Of a stretch of DNA of 33,041 bases, positions 8,479 through 16,520 are shown piece by piece. The notes beneath the pieces are model-generated. The model was given only the letters and a program-made list of their open reading frames with translations. It was not told where the DNA came from and did not search any database. Position 1 is the stretch's first letter. The number at the start of each line of letters is the position of its first letter. Made by a program: the position numbers and the translations under genes. This stretch comes from an uncultured Christensenella sp. (GTDB taxonomy: Bacteria > Bacillota > Clostridia > Christensenellales > DTU072). The stretch lies in contig CASDZI010000015.1 of the NCBI GenBank assembly GCA_949285605.1, positions 1 to 33,041 on the forward strand, read 5' to 3'.

Positions 8479-9864
8479 TCATTCCGCTTGCCCTTCGGGC
8501 GTTGCGTCGCTTTCGGGTGCGGAGGGGGTATTTGTGTTTTTAGCTTTTTTCTTTTCCGCAACCGCAGTCGTAATGACCGCCGCAAACACTCCGACAAGCA
8601 CTATGATCACAAACGCCACTATCGCCGCAAAGAAACTTATGTCGGTCACGGTGTAGGCGCTGTTGACCACTCTTACGCCGGTGTTCATGACTTCTTTGGA
8701 GGCGTAATCGGAAAGCTCCTTGTTGACCGATTCCACCAAACTTGCGTACATCTCGGCTAAATTCGAAAATCCGTTTTCCACATAAGTCCGGTTTTGTGCG
8801 GTGCAGAGCGTAGTCCCTATAAGAGTTAGCTTATCGCTGAGTTCATTAGCTCTTGCCTGATAAGTCGTCTGAAGCCTGACTGCGTTTTTATTGTCGTTGA
8901 CGAGAGCGTTATAGGTGGAAACGTCGTAGCTGTTGATGGTTATCTTGTCTCCGCTGACCGTTACCGACTCGAATATCTGCTGATATTTCTCTATAGCCGT
9001 TGTCAAAGATTTAGATTGATTTTTATATATTTTTGCTTGATAATCAAAAGAATTTTTACGGGAAGTCAGATTGTCGTTCAAAGAAAGTTTCGCTCCTTCC
9101 TTCTGGACATTGTTGATGAGAATGTAGTTTTCCAGTTCGGTAAGATAGGAATCGATGACGTTGATCTGCGAAGTGAGTTTACCGGTTATCGCCGAGTAGG
9201 AAGCGGGCAAGGCGTTGACGGACGCCTGAACTTCCTCTATTTCCAGTTTGTAGTTGTAAATGAGGTCGTAATAATCCGCCACGTTGTCGATTGCGTTGGC
9301 TCCTATCGCCACGAAGGGAGTAATGGCATAGGAATAGTACTCCTTGAAATATTCCACATAACTCTTCATAAGGGCGTTGACGAAAGCAGTGTATTGCGTA
9401 TCGGAAAATCCCGTTGCCTTGTCGTAGACCGCTTTTACGATATAACGGCTGGGATAATAGGTATAGGAGGCGTTGGTTTCCATTTCCTTCTGCACGTTGG
9501 CGGGGATATAGGGTTCGATGTAGATATTCTCCTCCAAAATCAAGGAAACGGCGGCTATTTCCTCCTCCGCAATGCCCATAGACTGAAGGGCGGCGTTGAT
9601 GACGGAAGAAGTTTTTATCCTGTTATAATCGAGTACGTTCCCGTCGGGGTCAAGCCCGTCGTCGATCCCGCTGTGGGTGAACTCCAGCACTCCGCAATAT
9701 TCCTTTTCGCCTATGGTGGTAACGGCTATGACCGCAGCCACGCAGGCGCCGATTATAACGGCGATTATGGTGAATACCAATAACCTCTTTCCGCTTTTTT
9801 TGATCATCTCCCAAAATTTTCTGAGAGTAAATTCTTCCTGTGTGTTCTGAATATTCTCGTTCAT
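8479..9864 (-). CDS. Wzz-type polysaccharide chain-length determinant-like membrane protein
   Basis: A membrane protein of 461 residues. Topology is classic for the Wzz/PCP co-polymerase group: short cytoplasmic N-terminus, TM1 (about residues 26-50, LLVFTIIAVIIGACVAAVIA), a long extracytoplasmic segment (about 50-410) rich in predicted coiled coil, and TM2 near the C-terminus (FFAAIVAFVIIVLVGVFAAV) followed by a short basic tail ending in a Pro/Ser/Glu-rich stretch. The ATG at 9864 has GGAGG upstream; an upstream in-frame start lacks one. No tyrosine kinase or glycosyltransferase genes are adjacent, so a role in surface polysaccharide length control is by architecture only. It has its own promoter and terminator. 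Confidence 0.7.
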   Translation of the reverse strand: MNENIQNTQEEFTLRKFWEMIKKSGKRLLVFTIIAVIIGACVAAVIAVTTIGEKEYCGVLEFTHSGIDDGLDPDGNVLDYNRIKTSSVINAALQSMGIAEEEIAAVSLILEENIYIEPYIPANVQKEMETNASYTYYPSRYIVKAVYDKATGFSDTQYTAFVNALMKSYVEYFKEYYSYAITPFVAIGANAIDNVADYYDLIYNYKLEIEEVQASVNALPASYSAITGKLTSQINVIDSYLTELENYILINNVQKEGAKLSLNDNLTSRKNSFDYQAKIYKNQSKSLTTAIEKYQQIFESVTVSGDKITINSYDVSTYNALVNDNKNAVRLQTTYQARANELSDKLTLIGTTLCTAQNRTYVENGFSNLAEMYASLVESVNKELSDYASKEVMNTGVRVVNSAYTVTDISFFAAIVAFVIIVLVGVFAAVITTAVAEKKKAKNTNTPSAPESDATPEGQAE

Positions 9865-9917
9865 AATACCTCCGAAATATTCAAGCCTCACCCCTTCGGT
9901 TCGGCTCAAGGTAATTA

Positions 9918-9947
9918 ATTATATCATTATAAACGGTTGTTTATCAA
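9918..9947 (-). promoter_or_regulatory. Sigma-A promoter of the Wzz-like gene
   Basis: Minus-strand TTGATA (9942-9947), 18-bp spacer, TATAAT (9918-9923), immediately downstream of the MreB-like gene stop. Confidence 0.7.
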
Positions 9948-9961
9948 GTAAAAAGCGGAAA

Positions 9962-10978
9962 TTATACCGAAGGTCTTTCGGTGTTTTTTCTGAGATTGAG
10001 GTAATCCGCTACGAAACTTTCGTCGGAAAACAACGCTTCCGCTCCCGAAAACGGGAGTCTGTCCTCCACTCTCGCCACATAGACAGGCACTTCGAGGTTC
10101 TTGGCAAAATAATCGGAAACTCCCGAAAAAAGGCTTCCGTATCCTGCGATAAGGATACCCGTTTTCTCCACGGCACGCACGGTTTCCGCAGGAGCGGAAA
10201 TAAGACAGGCGCTGAGAACTTTCAATATCCTCGCAAAGACGTAAACCGCTTCGGGGTAGAGTTCCTTGGCTCCGATGCCGATTTTTTTGATACGGCCGGT
10301 GAGGACGTCTCTGCCGCTGACGAAAAATTTCGTGGTATCGTCCTCATAGAGGGAAGCGGCGTCTCTTTTTAGTCTTTCGGCGCCCTCTTCGGAGATGACT
10401 ATTTTATAATTGTCCCTTACGAAATCCTTTATACGGGCGTTGACGGTGGCGCTGCCCACGTCGAGGCTGTAAGCGATAATGGGTTTACCGCCTTCGAAAA
10501 TTCCTATTTCGGTATTTTCCGCTCCGATGATTATTCCCGCTTTTATGCCGAATTTAACCGAAGCCTGCTGCAATCCCCACAAACTTTCCATAAGGAAAAT
10601 ATCGGTAAAACCGGCTTCGAGGAAAGCTTTTTCTATATCCAGACGCTGTTCCGGGGAAAGGCCGCAACCGACCAGCACGCATAGAGAAGGCGAATGTTTT
10701 CCGCAGGCTTGACGGAGATACTCTCTTATCATAAGGACGCACCCTTCCCTGTGTACCACGGCCCCTTTTCTAATAGGGAATATCAATAATTCCTCTGCGG
10801 TGACGTCGTACATTCGTTTTACCGCTTCTTCGCCCGAATAAATAAGGGTGGGTCGGAGACTTTTTTTCAAAATGACGGCGGAAGGCTTACGCAAAAGCAC
10901 TCTTCCTTCCGAAAAAATCGTAAAATAAGCAGACCCGAAATCCACTACGGCTTTAATTTTCCTCGAACCCGAACTCAT
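9962..10978 (-). CDS. Degenerate MreB-like actin-fold protein
   Basis: A protein of 338 residues that aligns by eye along most of MreB/Mbl: phosphate-1 region VVDFGSAYF (family DLGTANT), PIRKGAVV (family PLxDGVI), an NTEIGIFEGG strand, FVRDNYKIVISEEGAERLK (family YIRxxYNLLIGExTAExIK), GRDVLTGRIKKI (family GRDLxTGLPKTI) and GILIAGYGSLFSGV (family VLTGGGALLxGL). The ATP-contacting glycines are lost: the second phosphate loop DIGGGTTE is replaced by IGAENTE and GGGA by GYGS, so nucleotide binding may be weak or absent. It overlaps the maf stop by 26 nt and has AGAGG before ATG. The Maf neighbourhood is where Bacillota keep mreB, which supports the family call. A structural rather than polymerising role is possible. 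Confidence 0.75.
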   Translation of the reverse strand: MSSGSRKIKAVVDFGSAYFTIFSEGRVLLRKPSAVILKKSLRPTLIYSGEEAVKRMYDVTAEELLIFPIRKGAVVHREGCVLMIREYLRQACGKHSPSLCVLVGCGLSPEQRLDIEKAFLEAGFTDIFLMESLWGLQQASVKFGIKAGIIIGAENTEIGIFEGGKPIIAYSLDVGSATVNARIKDFVRDNYKIVISEEGAERLKRDAASLYEDDTTKFFVSGRDVLTGRIKKIGIGAKELYPEAVYVFARILKVLSACLISAPAETVRAVEKTGILIAGYGSLFSGVSDYFAKNLEVPVYVARVEDRLPFSGAEALFSDESFVADYLNLRKNTERPSV

Positions 10979-11504
10979 AAAGAACCTCTTTTATTTTCCC
11001 CGACGGCAATCCGACTATGTTGTCGTAATCGCCTTCGTAACTTTCGGTAACCGCTCCGTCCTGGATCCCGTACGCCCCCGCCTTGTCGAAAGGACGGTAT
11101 TTCCCGACGTAATCGGTAATTTCCTCGGGAGTAAGTTTTTTCAACGTAACAAAGGACTTGACGCCGAAAATTTTTTCTTCTCCGTCCTTTGCCATATAGA
11201 CGCCGCCTATGACTTCGTGAGTTTTTCCCGTAAGGGCGGTAAGGGTCTTTACGGCATTTTCGAAATTCCCCGGTTTCCCGTAGATGACTCCGTCGAGGGA
11301 AACCACCGTATCGCAAGCTATGACTATCGCACCCTCCGAGGAAACCGACCGTCCCTTCAAAGCGGCGTTCGTTTCGGCAACGTACAAGGGCTCCCCTTCC
11401 GTTATTTCGGAAACGTCGGGAGAAACCGTCTCGAAATTTCCCACTATCCCGGACAATATCTCCTTCCTTCTCGGAGAAGTGGAAGCGAGAACGATCCTCG
11501 TCAT
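10953..11504 (-). CDS. maf: Maf-family nucleotide pyrophosphatase
   Basis: A house-cleaning nucleoside triphosphate pyrophosphatase (dTTP/UTP type) associated with septum formation in Bacillota; 183 residues, a normal length. It shows the N-terminal substrate loop LASTSPRRKEIL, the catalytic region IVIACDTVVSLDGVIYGKP, LTGKTHEVIGGVY, and the C-terminal KAGAYGIQDGA motif. It starts 4 nt after the ppx-like stop, so it is cotranscribed, and it overlaps the MreB-like gene downstream. Confidence 0.93.
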   Translation of the reverse strand: MTRIVLASTSPRRKEILSGIVGNFETVSPDVSEITEGEPLYVAETNAALKGRSVSSEGAIVIACDTVVSLDGVIYGKPGNFENAVKTLTALTGKTHEVIGGVYMAKDGEEKIFGVKSFVTLKKLTPEEITDYVGKYRPFDKAGAYGIQDGAVTESYEGDYDNIVGLPSGKIKEVLYEFGFEEN

Positions 11505-11508
11505 GACC

Positions 11509-13023
11509 TTAAAGAATATCGAGGTTCTTTTTGAACGCCCGTTTGAACTCTGCGGTTGCGCTCATGGCGTCCTTGATCTCCAAGGTGCAATCCGCCACCG
11601 CTTCGGTCTTGAGTATGACGCTGTCGCCCAGCACGTCGCAGGTAAGGGAGGTTATGACTCCGCCCATACTTCTGTCGAAACATTCGGCTATACGGACTAT
11701 CACGCCGAGTTTCCTGACTGCGTCAATATCCTCTTCGGTGAGCATATTGAGGTATTGCTGAATTTCCACTCCGTCCAGAGGCTGCGGTCCGTGCAACCCT
11801 GCCACCAACGCCGCCATGACGAGATCTTTCTGCTGTATCCCGTAGAGGTTGCTGTTGAGGATAAAATAGAAAGAGTGCTTGTGATGGTCGTAGAACTTGA
11901 AACTGCTGCCTATATCGTGCAACTGAGCCGCCGTACGCAAAACCTTAACGTAGCTTCTGGGCAGTTTATGTAATACTTTCAACTGGCGGTACAGCTGAAG
12001 GGAAATGTCGAAAACGTGCTCGGAGTGAGCTATATTCATATTGAAATGCGAAAGCATCGTGTAGATGCTGTGCCCCAACACGTCGCCTATGGGTTTTTCG
12101 GCGGTACTCGGCACGGCGTAACGGAACATGGCTCCTTCCCTCATTCCCGCTCCCGAAATAATCAACTCGGGGAAAGAAGAGGTGTTCTCGATGGCTTTCA
12201 GACAGCTCAGAGCCGCAGGCAATATGTCGGCACGGGCGCTGCTGAGTCCCTTTATGCGGGAGGCCCTGGTAATATCCACCGCTTTGAGGGTGTTGTAAAT
12301 ATTGTTGAATTCGTCGAAACCGATATGGTAATTGTGCGCCATATCCAAAGGATATCTCTTGAAACGACGGCTGATTTTCCCGAGGTTCCTTATGGAGCCG
12401 CCCACGCCTATAAGCTGGACGTCGGGCTCCACGTTGTTATACCATTCGATCTTCTTGAGGTGTTCGGTGACGTACTCTTCTATCATCCTCGCCCGTTCCA
12501 CGCTGTCGGAGGTGGCGTCGGCAAATTTTTCGGTAAGCGTGACCGCCCCGAACGGCAAGGTGTCCTGAGCGATGAGCACCCTTCTGTTGTAATAAATGAG
12601 TTTTATGCTCGCTCCGCCTATGTCCACGATGACGCCCTTGGGCACGTCCATGGAATTTATGACGGCGATATAAACCAGACTCGCCTCCTCTTCCTGGCTG
12701 AGTACGGTAAGTTTTATCCCGCAACTGGACAGAATTTCGTCCACGAAACTCTTTTGGTTTTTCGCCCGTCTGACAGCCGCCGTTGCGTAAGCAAAAACTC
12801 TGCTGACATTGTGACTTTCGTAAAGATTCTTGAAAGTTTTGAGAGTTTTCACCATTTGCTGAACTCTCAACGGACGCAGAAATCCGTCTATCTCCATTCC
12901 TTTTGCAAGCCTGACCGGCTCTTTCAGTTCGTCGATAACGGTAAAATACCCCCCCTCGCGGATATTGACTATGACTATCCTCGCAGTATTGGAACCGATG
13001 TCGATAATAGCTATTTTTTCCAT
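11509..13023 (-). CDS. Ppx/GppA-family exopolyphosphatase
   Basis: An ASKHA-fold phosphatase of 504 residues that would hydrolyse polyphosphate and/or pppGpp. It shows IAIIDIGSNTARIVIVNI at the N-terminus, the second phosphate loop VIVDIGGASIKLIYY, and LIGVGGSIRNLGKI. The C-terminal half is the HD-like helical domain with LHDIGSSFKFYDHHKHSFY, as in the long two-domain members. It is the first gene of the ppx-maf-mreB-like operon, with GGGAGGG ahead of the ATG. Exopolyphosphatase and guanosine pentaphosphatase activity cannot be told apart from sequence alone. Confidence 0.92.
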   Translation of the reverse strand: MEKIAIIDIGSNTARIVIVNIREGGYFTVIDELKEPVRLAKGMEIDGFLRPLRVQQMVKTLKTFKNLYESHNVSRVFAYATAAVRRAKNQKSFVDEILSSCGIKLTVLSQEEEASLVYIAVINSMDVPKGVIVDIGGASIKLIYYNRRVLIAQDTLPFGAVTLTEKFADATSDSVERARMIEEYVTEHLKKIEWYNNVEPDVQLIGVGGSIRNLGKISRRFKRYPLDMAHNYHIGFDEFNNIYNTLKAVDITRASRIKGLSSARADILPAALSCLKAIENTSSFPELIISGAGMREGAMFRYAVPSTAEKPIGDVLGHSIYTMLSHFNMNIAHSEHVFDISLQLYRQLKVLHKLPRSYVKVLRTAAQLHDIGSSFKFYDHHKHSFYFILNSNLYGIQQKDLVMAALVAGLHGPQPLDGVEIQQYLNMLTEEDIDAVRKLGVIVRIAECFDRSMGGVITSLTCDVLGDSVILKTEAVADCTLEIKDAMSATAEFKRAFKKNLDIL

Positions 13024-13097
13024 AAATTTCTTCCCTCCCTTTTTCTTGCGAAAAAGCTCATTTGAATACCTGTCGATATTTTAGCACTATAGTATAT

Positions 13098-13127
13098 ATT
13101 ATATAACTAACCGCAATCTGTTTGCAA
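13098..13127 (-). promoter_or_regulatory. Sigma-A promoter of the ppx-maf-mreB-like operon
   Basis: Minus-strand TTGCAA (13122-13127), 18-bp spacer, TATAAT (13098-13103), giving a leader of roughly 65 nt. Confidence 0.72.
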
Positions 13128-13169
13128 TACCATTTACTATTTTTTTACTCTCTGCTACCGTTCTTAACA

Positions 13170-13194
13170 AAAAAAAGCCGACATAAGTCGGCTT
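13170..13194 (-). terminator. Intrinsic terminator of the rplU operon
   Basis: An 8-bp perfect stem (13175-13182 with 13187-13194, loop of 4) continues on the minus strand into a run of T. It lies about 30 nt past the NYN-protein stop. Confidence 0.92.
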
Positions 13195-13226
13195 TGTAAG
13201 GTTTTGACGATAATAAGAAATAAATC

Positions 13227-13820
13227 TTACTTTTTGTATCTGGCGAGAATGCTTTCTCCGCTGAGAACCTTCTTGACGTCGGAGACGTATCTGTTCTCCG
13301 CCTTGACGGGTTCGGCTGCGGGAGCTTGTGCGGGAGCCACTTTTTTGGGGGCTTTTTTCGCTTTTTTGATGGTGGGAGCCGCATATCCTTCACGCAGATA
13401 AGACATATCCACTTTGATAAATCCGCTGAATTCGGGGGTATAAATCGATTCGTCGATGTTGATGTCGATGACGTCTTTTCCCTTCAATTTGAGAAAACTT
13501 ACTATGGGAAGGATATCTCCTTCGCCTACCGCCATACCTACGGCGTCCACCGTGGAATTGGTTGCAATAAGCGTTCCGTCGATGACCTGACGGGTATCGA
13601 GCTTGTTTCTTCTTCTCGAAGCGATGGGCGTTACGGCGTCGTAACCTTTAGCTGCGATGTATTCGTTGAAGTCACGGTTGCGTTTCGCAACGTAGCTGTA
13701 GAACTTGACGCTCACTATATCGTATTCACGTTCGATCTCCGCAGCGAGTTTCTTGAAACCTTCGCAGGAAATTCTGAGACTGGCAAGGTCTATCAGTAAC
13801 GCTATTTTAGGTTTTTTCAT
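13227..13820 (-). CDS. NYN-domain (LabA/DUF88-like PIN-fold) protein
   Basis: A protein of 197 residues. The first 130 or so match the NYN family of PIN-like putative RNases: strand 1 IALLIDLASLR with the metal-binding Asp, the central NKLDTRQVIDG, and VGMAVGEGDILPIVSFLKLKGK, where the usual SGDGDF reads GEGD. The C-terminus is a Lys/Ala/Pro-rich linker followed by a short conserved-looking end (RYVSDVKKVLSGESILARYKK). Of two adjacent ATGs, the second (13820) has the better 5-nt spacing to GGAGGG. It is the last gene of the rplU operon, 19 nt after the glycosylase. The substrate is unknown; an RNA-processing role next to ribosomal protein genes is plausible. Confidence 0.8.
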   Translation of the reverse strand: MKKPKIALLIDLASLRISCEGFKKLAAEIEREYDIVSVKFYSYVAKRNRDFNEYIAAKGYDAVTPIASRRRNKLDTRQVIDGTLIATNSTVDAVGMAVGEGDILPIVSFLKLKGKDVIDINIDESIYTPEFSGFIKVDMSYLREGYAAPTIKKAKKAPKKVAPAQAPAAEPVKAENRYVSDVKKVLSGESILARYKK

Positions 13821-13839
13821 CATATCCCTCCATTAGTAA

Positions 13840-14688
13840 TTATATGACAGTGTTTATTTTATTTTCCCTGAAGTAATAGAACAGATACTGTTGGGCGTAT
13901 CCGGCAAGGTCGCCGAACATTTCCTCCAGCCTGACCGCCATTTTACGGGCGGATCTTTCCTCTCCGAGCGACAATGCCGCATATATCTTCCTGCTCCAGG
14001 TATCCACCGGGAACACGTCCGTCCTCCCGAACCCGAACAAAAGTATGCAATCCGCTACCTTAGGACCTACGCCTTTTATCGCCAGAAGTTTCTTCCTGGC
14101 GAGGGCGGTGTCGGCTCGATATACCCCTTCGTAATCGAACTCGGCAAGCGTCTTTGCCGCTTCGACCAGGTATTCCGCTCTGTAACCGGCTCCGCATTCC
14201 CGAAAAAATCCTTCGTCGGCCTTCGCCAGTTGCGTAACCGTCGGAAATGCGTAATAACCGCCTTTCTCCTCGCCCAGCCCGCAACAGATCTTTTCGATGA
14301 TTTTCTTTATTCTCGGGATATTGTTGTTCGCGCTGATTATAAAGGAAATAATCATTTCGAACGGATCCTGTCTCAGTATCCTTATCCCGTTTCCAAAAGA
14401 AACCGCCTTTTTCAAAAGCTCGGGGAAATCCTCGCTCAACGCACGCTTTATTGCGGCATAATCGGTCTTTAAGTCGAAATACTTCTCAAAGAAATCCCTT
14501 TGCTCGGTATTGATTATAACACGATTATCCTCTTTACGCAATAGGCATTTGCAATTTTTTGCAAAAAGAGTATAACAATCCCCCTCTTTTCGGTATCTAA
14601 AAACCTGTCCACAGTCAAGTATATGCGCTATATTGAACTCGGACAGGTCTTCGATAATGATGTCGTTACCGTCGATACGGTATTCCAC
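13840..14688 (-). CDS. 8-oxoguanine DNA glycosylase/AP lyase (OGG1 family)
   Basis: A base-excision repair enzyme of 282 residues. The N-terminal OGG domain shows HILDCGQVFRYRKEG (family GQxFRW). The helix-hairpin-helix LAIKGVGPKVADCILLFGFG contains the Lys that acts as the lyase nucleophile in the family (GVGxKVADC), followed by VFPVDTWSRKIY with the catalytic Asp. The order OGG_N, HhH, Asp is intact, so it should be active on 8-oxoG. It follows rpmA by 8 nt, within the ribosomal operon. Its own SD is weak, so it may be translated by coupling. A generic 3-methyladenine glycosylase (AlkA-like) is less likely because of the Lys. Confidence 0.9.
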   Translation of the reverse strand: MEYRIDGNDIIIEDLSEFNIAHILDCGQVFRYRKEGDCYTLFAKNCKCLLRKEDNRVIINTEQRDFFEKYFDLKTDYAAIKRALSEDFPELLKKAVSFGNGIRILRQDPFEMIISFIISANNNIPRIKKIIEKICCGLGEEKGGYYAFPTVTQLAKADEGFFRECGAGYRAEYLVEAAKTLAEFDYEGVYRADTALARKKLLAIKGVGPKVADCILLFGFGRTDVFPVDTWSRKIYAALSLGEERSARKMAVRLEEMFGDLAGYAQQYLFYYFRENKINTVI

Positions 14689-14696
14689 GGATAGGG

Positions 14697-14984
14697 TTAG
14701 TCGGCAGCGTAAACGCTGACTTGCTTATAGCGTTTGCTGCGGGTGCCGGCTTCCTCGAACCTCACCACGCCGTCGATTTTGGCAAACAAGGTATCATCCT
14801 TGCCTACGCCTACGTTGTGACCGGCATGGAATTTGGTGCCTCTCTGTCTGACCAGAATGTTTCCTGCCAGACAAGCCTGTCCGTCGCTTTTCTTGGGTCC
14901 GAGACGTTTGGCTTCGCTGTCACGTCCGTTTCTGGTGCTGCCCATACCTTTCTTATGGGCGAATAATTGAAGATTCATAAACAT
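14697..14984 (-). CDS. rpmA: Ribosomal protein L27 with Prp-cleaved N-terminal extension
   Basis: 50S protein whose N-terminal tail reaches the peptidyl transferase centre; 95 residues. The sequence starts [13 protein letters not shown]: the Bacillota-type extension NLQLF is removed by the protease Prp, whose gene lies immediately upstream, leaving AHKKG. The core ([19 protein letters not shown] and the [10 protein letters not shown] region) is typical. ATG 14984 is preferred over 14978 because GGAGG is 9 nt upstream. Confidence 0.97.
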   Translation of the reverse strand: MFMNLQLFAHKKGMGSTRNGRDSEAKRLGPKKSDGQACLAGNILVRQRGTKFHAGHNVGVGKDDTLFAKIDGVVRFEEAGTRSKRYKQVSVYAAD

Positions 14985-14985
14985 A

Positions 14986-15318
14986 TCAGATTTCCTCCAC
15001 TTTTACAAAAGCCTTATAGCCTTTCTCGATATCCCGTAACCCTTCCAGCATCGTTTCCGTGATGGCTTCCGTCCTGTAATTTTCCTTTTCGTCCGAAGAC
15101 GCAGGCACGGTAAAGGAGAGATATCCGTCTTTAATAATGTAAGCGACTCTTGCTTTCCCGCAGAATTTGATAAGTCCCGATAAAGCCGTCTGCACCACCG
15201 CGCTTACCGCCGAACAAACTATGTCCTCGCCCGGATCCCGGTAAAAAGCGTGGCCTTTGACGCATACTTCGGAAATTCTGCCGTCTTTGCGCTTTAAGGT
15301 CGCCTTGATCATTGTCAA
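14986..15318 (-). CDS. prp: Ribosomal-processing cysteine protease Prp
   Basis: The cysteine protease that removes the N-terminal extension of L27 during 50S assembly; 110 residues, the family length (YsxB/DUF464). The catalytic pair is visible as [20 protein letters not shown], with His in GHA and Cys in CSAVS. It lies in the conserved rplU-prp-rpmA order. Its start overlaps the rplU stop by 4 nt and it ends 1 nt before the rpmA start, so all three are coupled. Confidence 0.96.
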   Translation of the reverse strand: MTMIKATLKRKDGRISEVCVKGHAFYRDPGEDIVCSAVSAVVQTALSGLIKFCGKARVAYIIKDGYLSFTVPASSDEKENYRTEAITETMLEGLRDIEKGYKAFVKVEEI

Positions 15319-15623
15319 CCCACTATGGAAACGATTTTTACTTCGGTGTAGGGCTGACGGTGTCCTTGACGTTTACGCTCGTTTTTCTTGGCTTTGTACT
15401 TGAAAATGTCGATTTTTGCGCCTTTGGCGTGCTTTACGACCTGAGCTTCGGCGTAAGCGTTTTCGATAACGGGGGTCCCTACGGTGACGTTTCCGTCTTT
15501 GGAAATCATCATCACGTCGAACTTAACGGTTGCGCCCACTTCGGCGGCGAGACTTTCCACTCTCAAAACCTGTCCGTCCTCTACTTTGTACTGCTTTCCG
15601 CCCGTGCAAATTACAGCGTACAT
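15315..15623 (-). CDS. rplU: Ribosomal protein L21
   Basis: 50S subunit protein that binds 23S rRNA; 102 residues from MYAVICTGGKQYKVEDG. A longer in-frame reading from 15680 exists, but it runs through the leader RNA and lacks an SD, whereas ATG 15623 has AAGGAGG. The C-terminus KKNERKRQGHRQPYT is the canonical rRNA-contact stretch. It is the first gene of the operon. Confidence 0.97.
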   Translation of the reverse strand: MYAVICTGGKQYKVEDGQVLRVESLAAEVGATVKFDVMMISKDGNVTVGTPVIENAYAEAQVVKHAKGAKIDIFKYKAKKNERKRQGHRQPYTEVKIVSIVG

Positions 15624-15702
15624 AAAAACATAACCTCCTTTTAGAAGACTCGCTAACTTCGGGTGGCGAAAAACACGCACTTAAACCCTTCTTATGCGGT
15701 TA
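15624..15702 (-). promoter_or_regulatory. Structured leader of the rplU operon (L21-leader type)
   Basis: The roughly 80-nt untranslated leader between the predicted start of transcription and the rplU ATG contains nested pairings (AGAAG with CTTCT, GGGT with ACCC, TCGC with GCGA) ending at the AAGGAGG. Position and arrangement fit the L21 leader described in Bacillota, which autoregulates this operon. The assignment rests on position and hand-drawn pairing, not on a covariance search. Confidence 0.65.
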
Positions 15703-15708
15703 CAAAAT

Positions 15709-15737
15709 AATTTACCATAAACGCCGAATTTATGCAA
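15709..15737 (-). promoter_or_regulatory. Sigma-A promoter of the rplU operon
   Basis: Minus-strand TTGCAT (15732-15737), 17-bp spacer, TAAATT (15709-15714), just upstream of the structured leader. Confidence 0.65.
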
Positions 15738-15862
15738 GCGAAATTTTATCTGTTTTCGGAGTTTTGTAAAAAAATTTTTCTCGATTTTTACCCGTCCGTT
15801 CCGAAAAACCATTCCTCGCCGGAAAAAGCGTTTTTCGTCATACGGCGTCAGACGTCCTTAAT

Positions 15863-16246
15863 TCAATCGCTTATGAGCCTGGAGGAAATGACGTAATCGG
15901 CTGTGGCTTTGTTGGTGGCTATGGGGATGTCGTATACCACGGCTATCCTCAACAACGCTTTCACGTCGGGATCGTGCGGTTGCGCCTGCAGCGGATCCCA
16001 AAAAAATATCACCCCGTCTATTTCCCCTTCGGCGATCTTGGCGCCTATCTGCTGGTCTCCCCCCAACGGACCCGAAAGGTATCCGTGTATCTTTAGTCCC
16101 GTGGCTTCCGCCACCAGTTTGGAAGTGGTGCCCGTACCGCACAGCGAGAATTTCGATAGAGCGGATTTGTTCCGCATCGCCCAGGAAACCATTTCGGCTT
16201 TTTTGTTGTCGTGCGCTATTATCGCAAGCGTTTTAAGTTCTTTCAT
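15863..16246 (-). CDS. mgsA: Methylglyoxal synthase
   Basis: Converts dihydroxyacetone phosphate to methylglyoxal and phosphate, a bypass relieving sugar-phosphate stress when phosphate is low. At 127 residues it is near the family's usual length. It shows the N-terminal IAIIAHDNKKAEMV-like strand (here LAIIAHDNKKAEMV), the phosphate loop CGTGTTSKLVAEATGL, the catalytic-Asp region SGPLGGDQQIGAKIAEG, and FFWDPLQAQPHDPDVKALL. AAGGAG lies 5-6 nt before the ATG. It is monocistronic, and no clear terminator was seen downstream. The nearby Na/Pi transporter gives a loose thematic link to phosphate, which is inference. Confidence 0.95.
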   Translation of the reverse strand: MKELKTLAIIAHDNKKAEMVSWAMRNKSALSKFSLCGTGTTSKLVAEATGLKIHGYLSGPLGGDQQIGAKIAEGEIDGVIFFWDPLQAQPHDPDVKALLRIAVVYDIPIATNKATADYVISSRLISD

Positions 16247-16292
16247 ATATCTCCTTTCGTTGCGGAAGCCTCCGCTTGTTTATCCTTAATAT

Positions 16293-16321
16293 ATTATAAA
16301 GGAAAAATTCCTTTCTGAAAA
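16293..16321 (-). promoter_or_regulatory. mgsA promoter with a dyad between -35 and -10
   Basis: Minus-strand TTTTCA (16316-16321, weak), 17-bp spacer, TATAAT (16293-16298). A 7-bp perfect inverted repeat with a 3-bp centre (16298-16314) fills the spacer, a position where a repressor could act. The function is inferred. Confidence 0.45.
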
Positions 16322-16396
16322 GTCCCCCGCTTTTATTTGAAAACGAAACGTCGGAAAAATAATTTTTGCAATTTCCGCAAAAGTGCTTTCAAAAAC

Positions 16397-16425
16397 TTGA
16401 CAAGCCTTTTTTTGCGGCATATAAT
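16397..16425 (+). promoter_or_regulatory. Consensus sigma-A promoter of the amt leader
   Basis: TTGACA (16397-16402), exactly 17 bp, TATAAT (16420-16425): a full-consensus promoter. The predicted start is near 16432, leaving a leader of about 290 nt before amt. Confidence 0.9.
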
Positions 16426-16445
16426 CAGTCACATAAACGGCAAAG

Positions 16446-16472
16446 ACGTCGCAGCAATCTGCGGCGTTTTTT
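16446..16472 (+). terminator. First hairpin-plus-T-tract in the amt leader
   Basis: A 9-bp stem (16446-16454 with 16459-16467, one G-U pair, loop CAAT) followed by six T, only about 14 nt after the predicted transcription start. Placed here it would stop transcription of everything downstream, so it is best read as an attenuator. Confidence 0.75.
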
Positions 16473-16520
16473 CTTTATTATACGGATAAATTTCATAGTC
16501 GTCCGATTATCCGATCTTTG

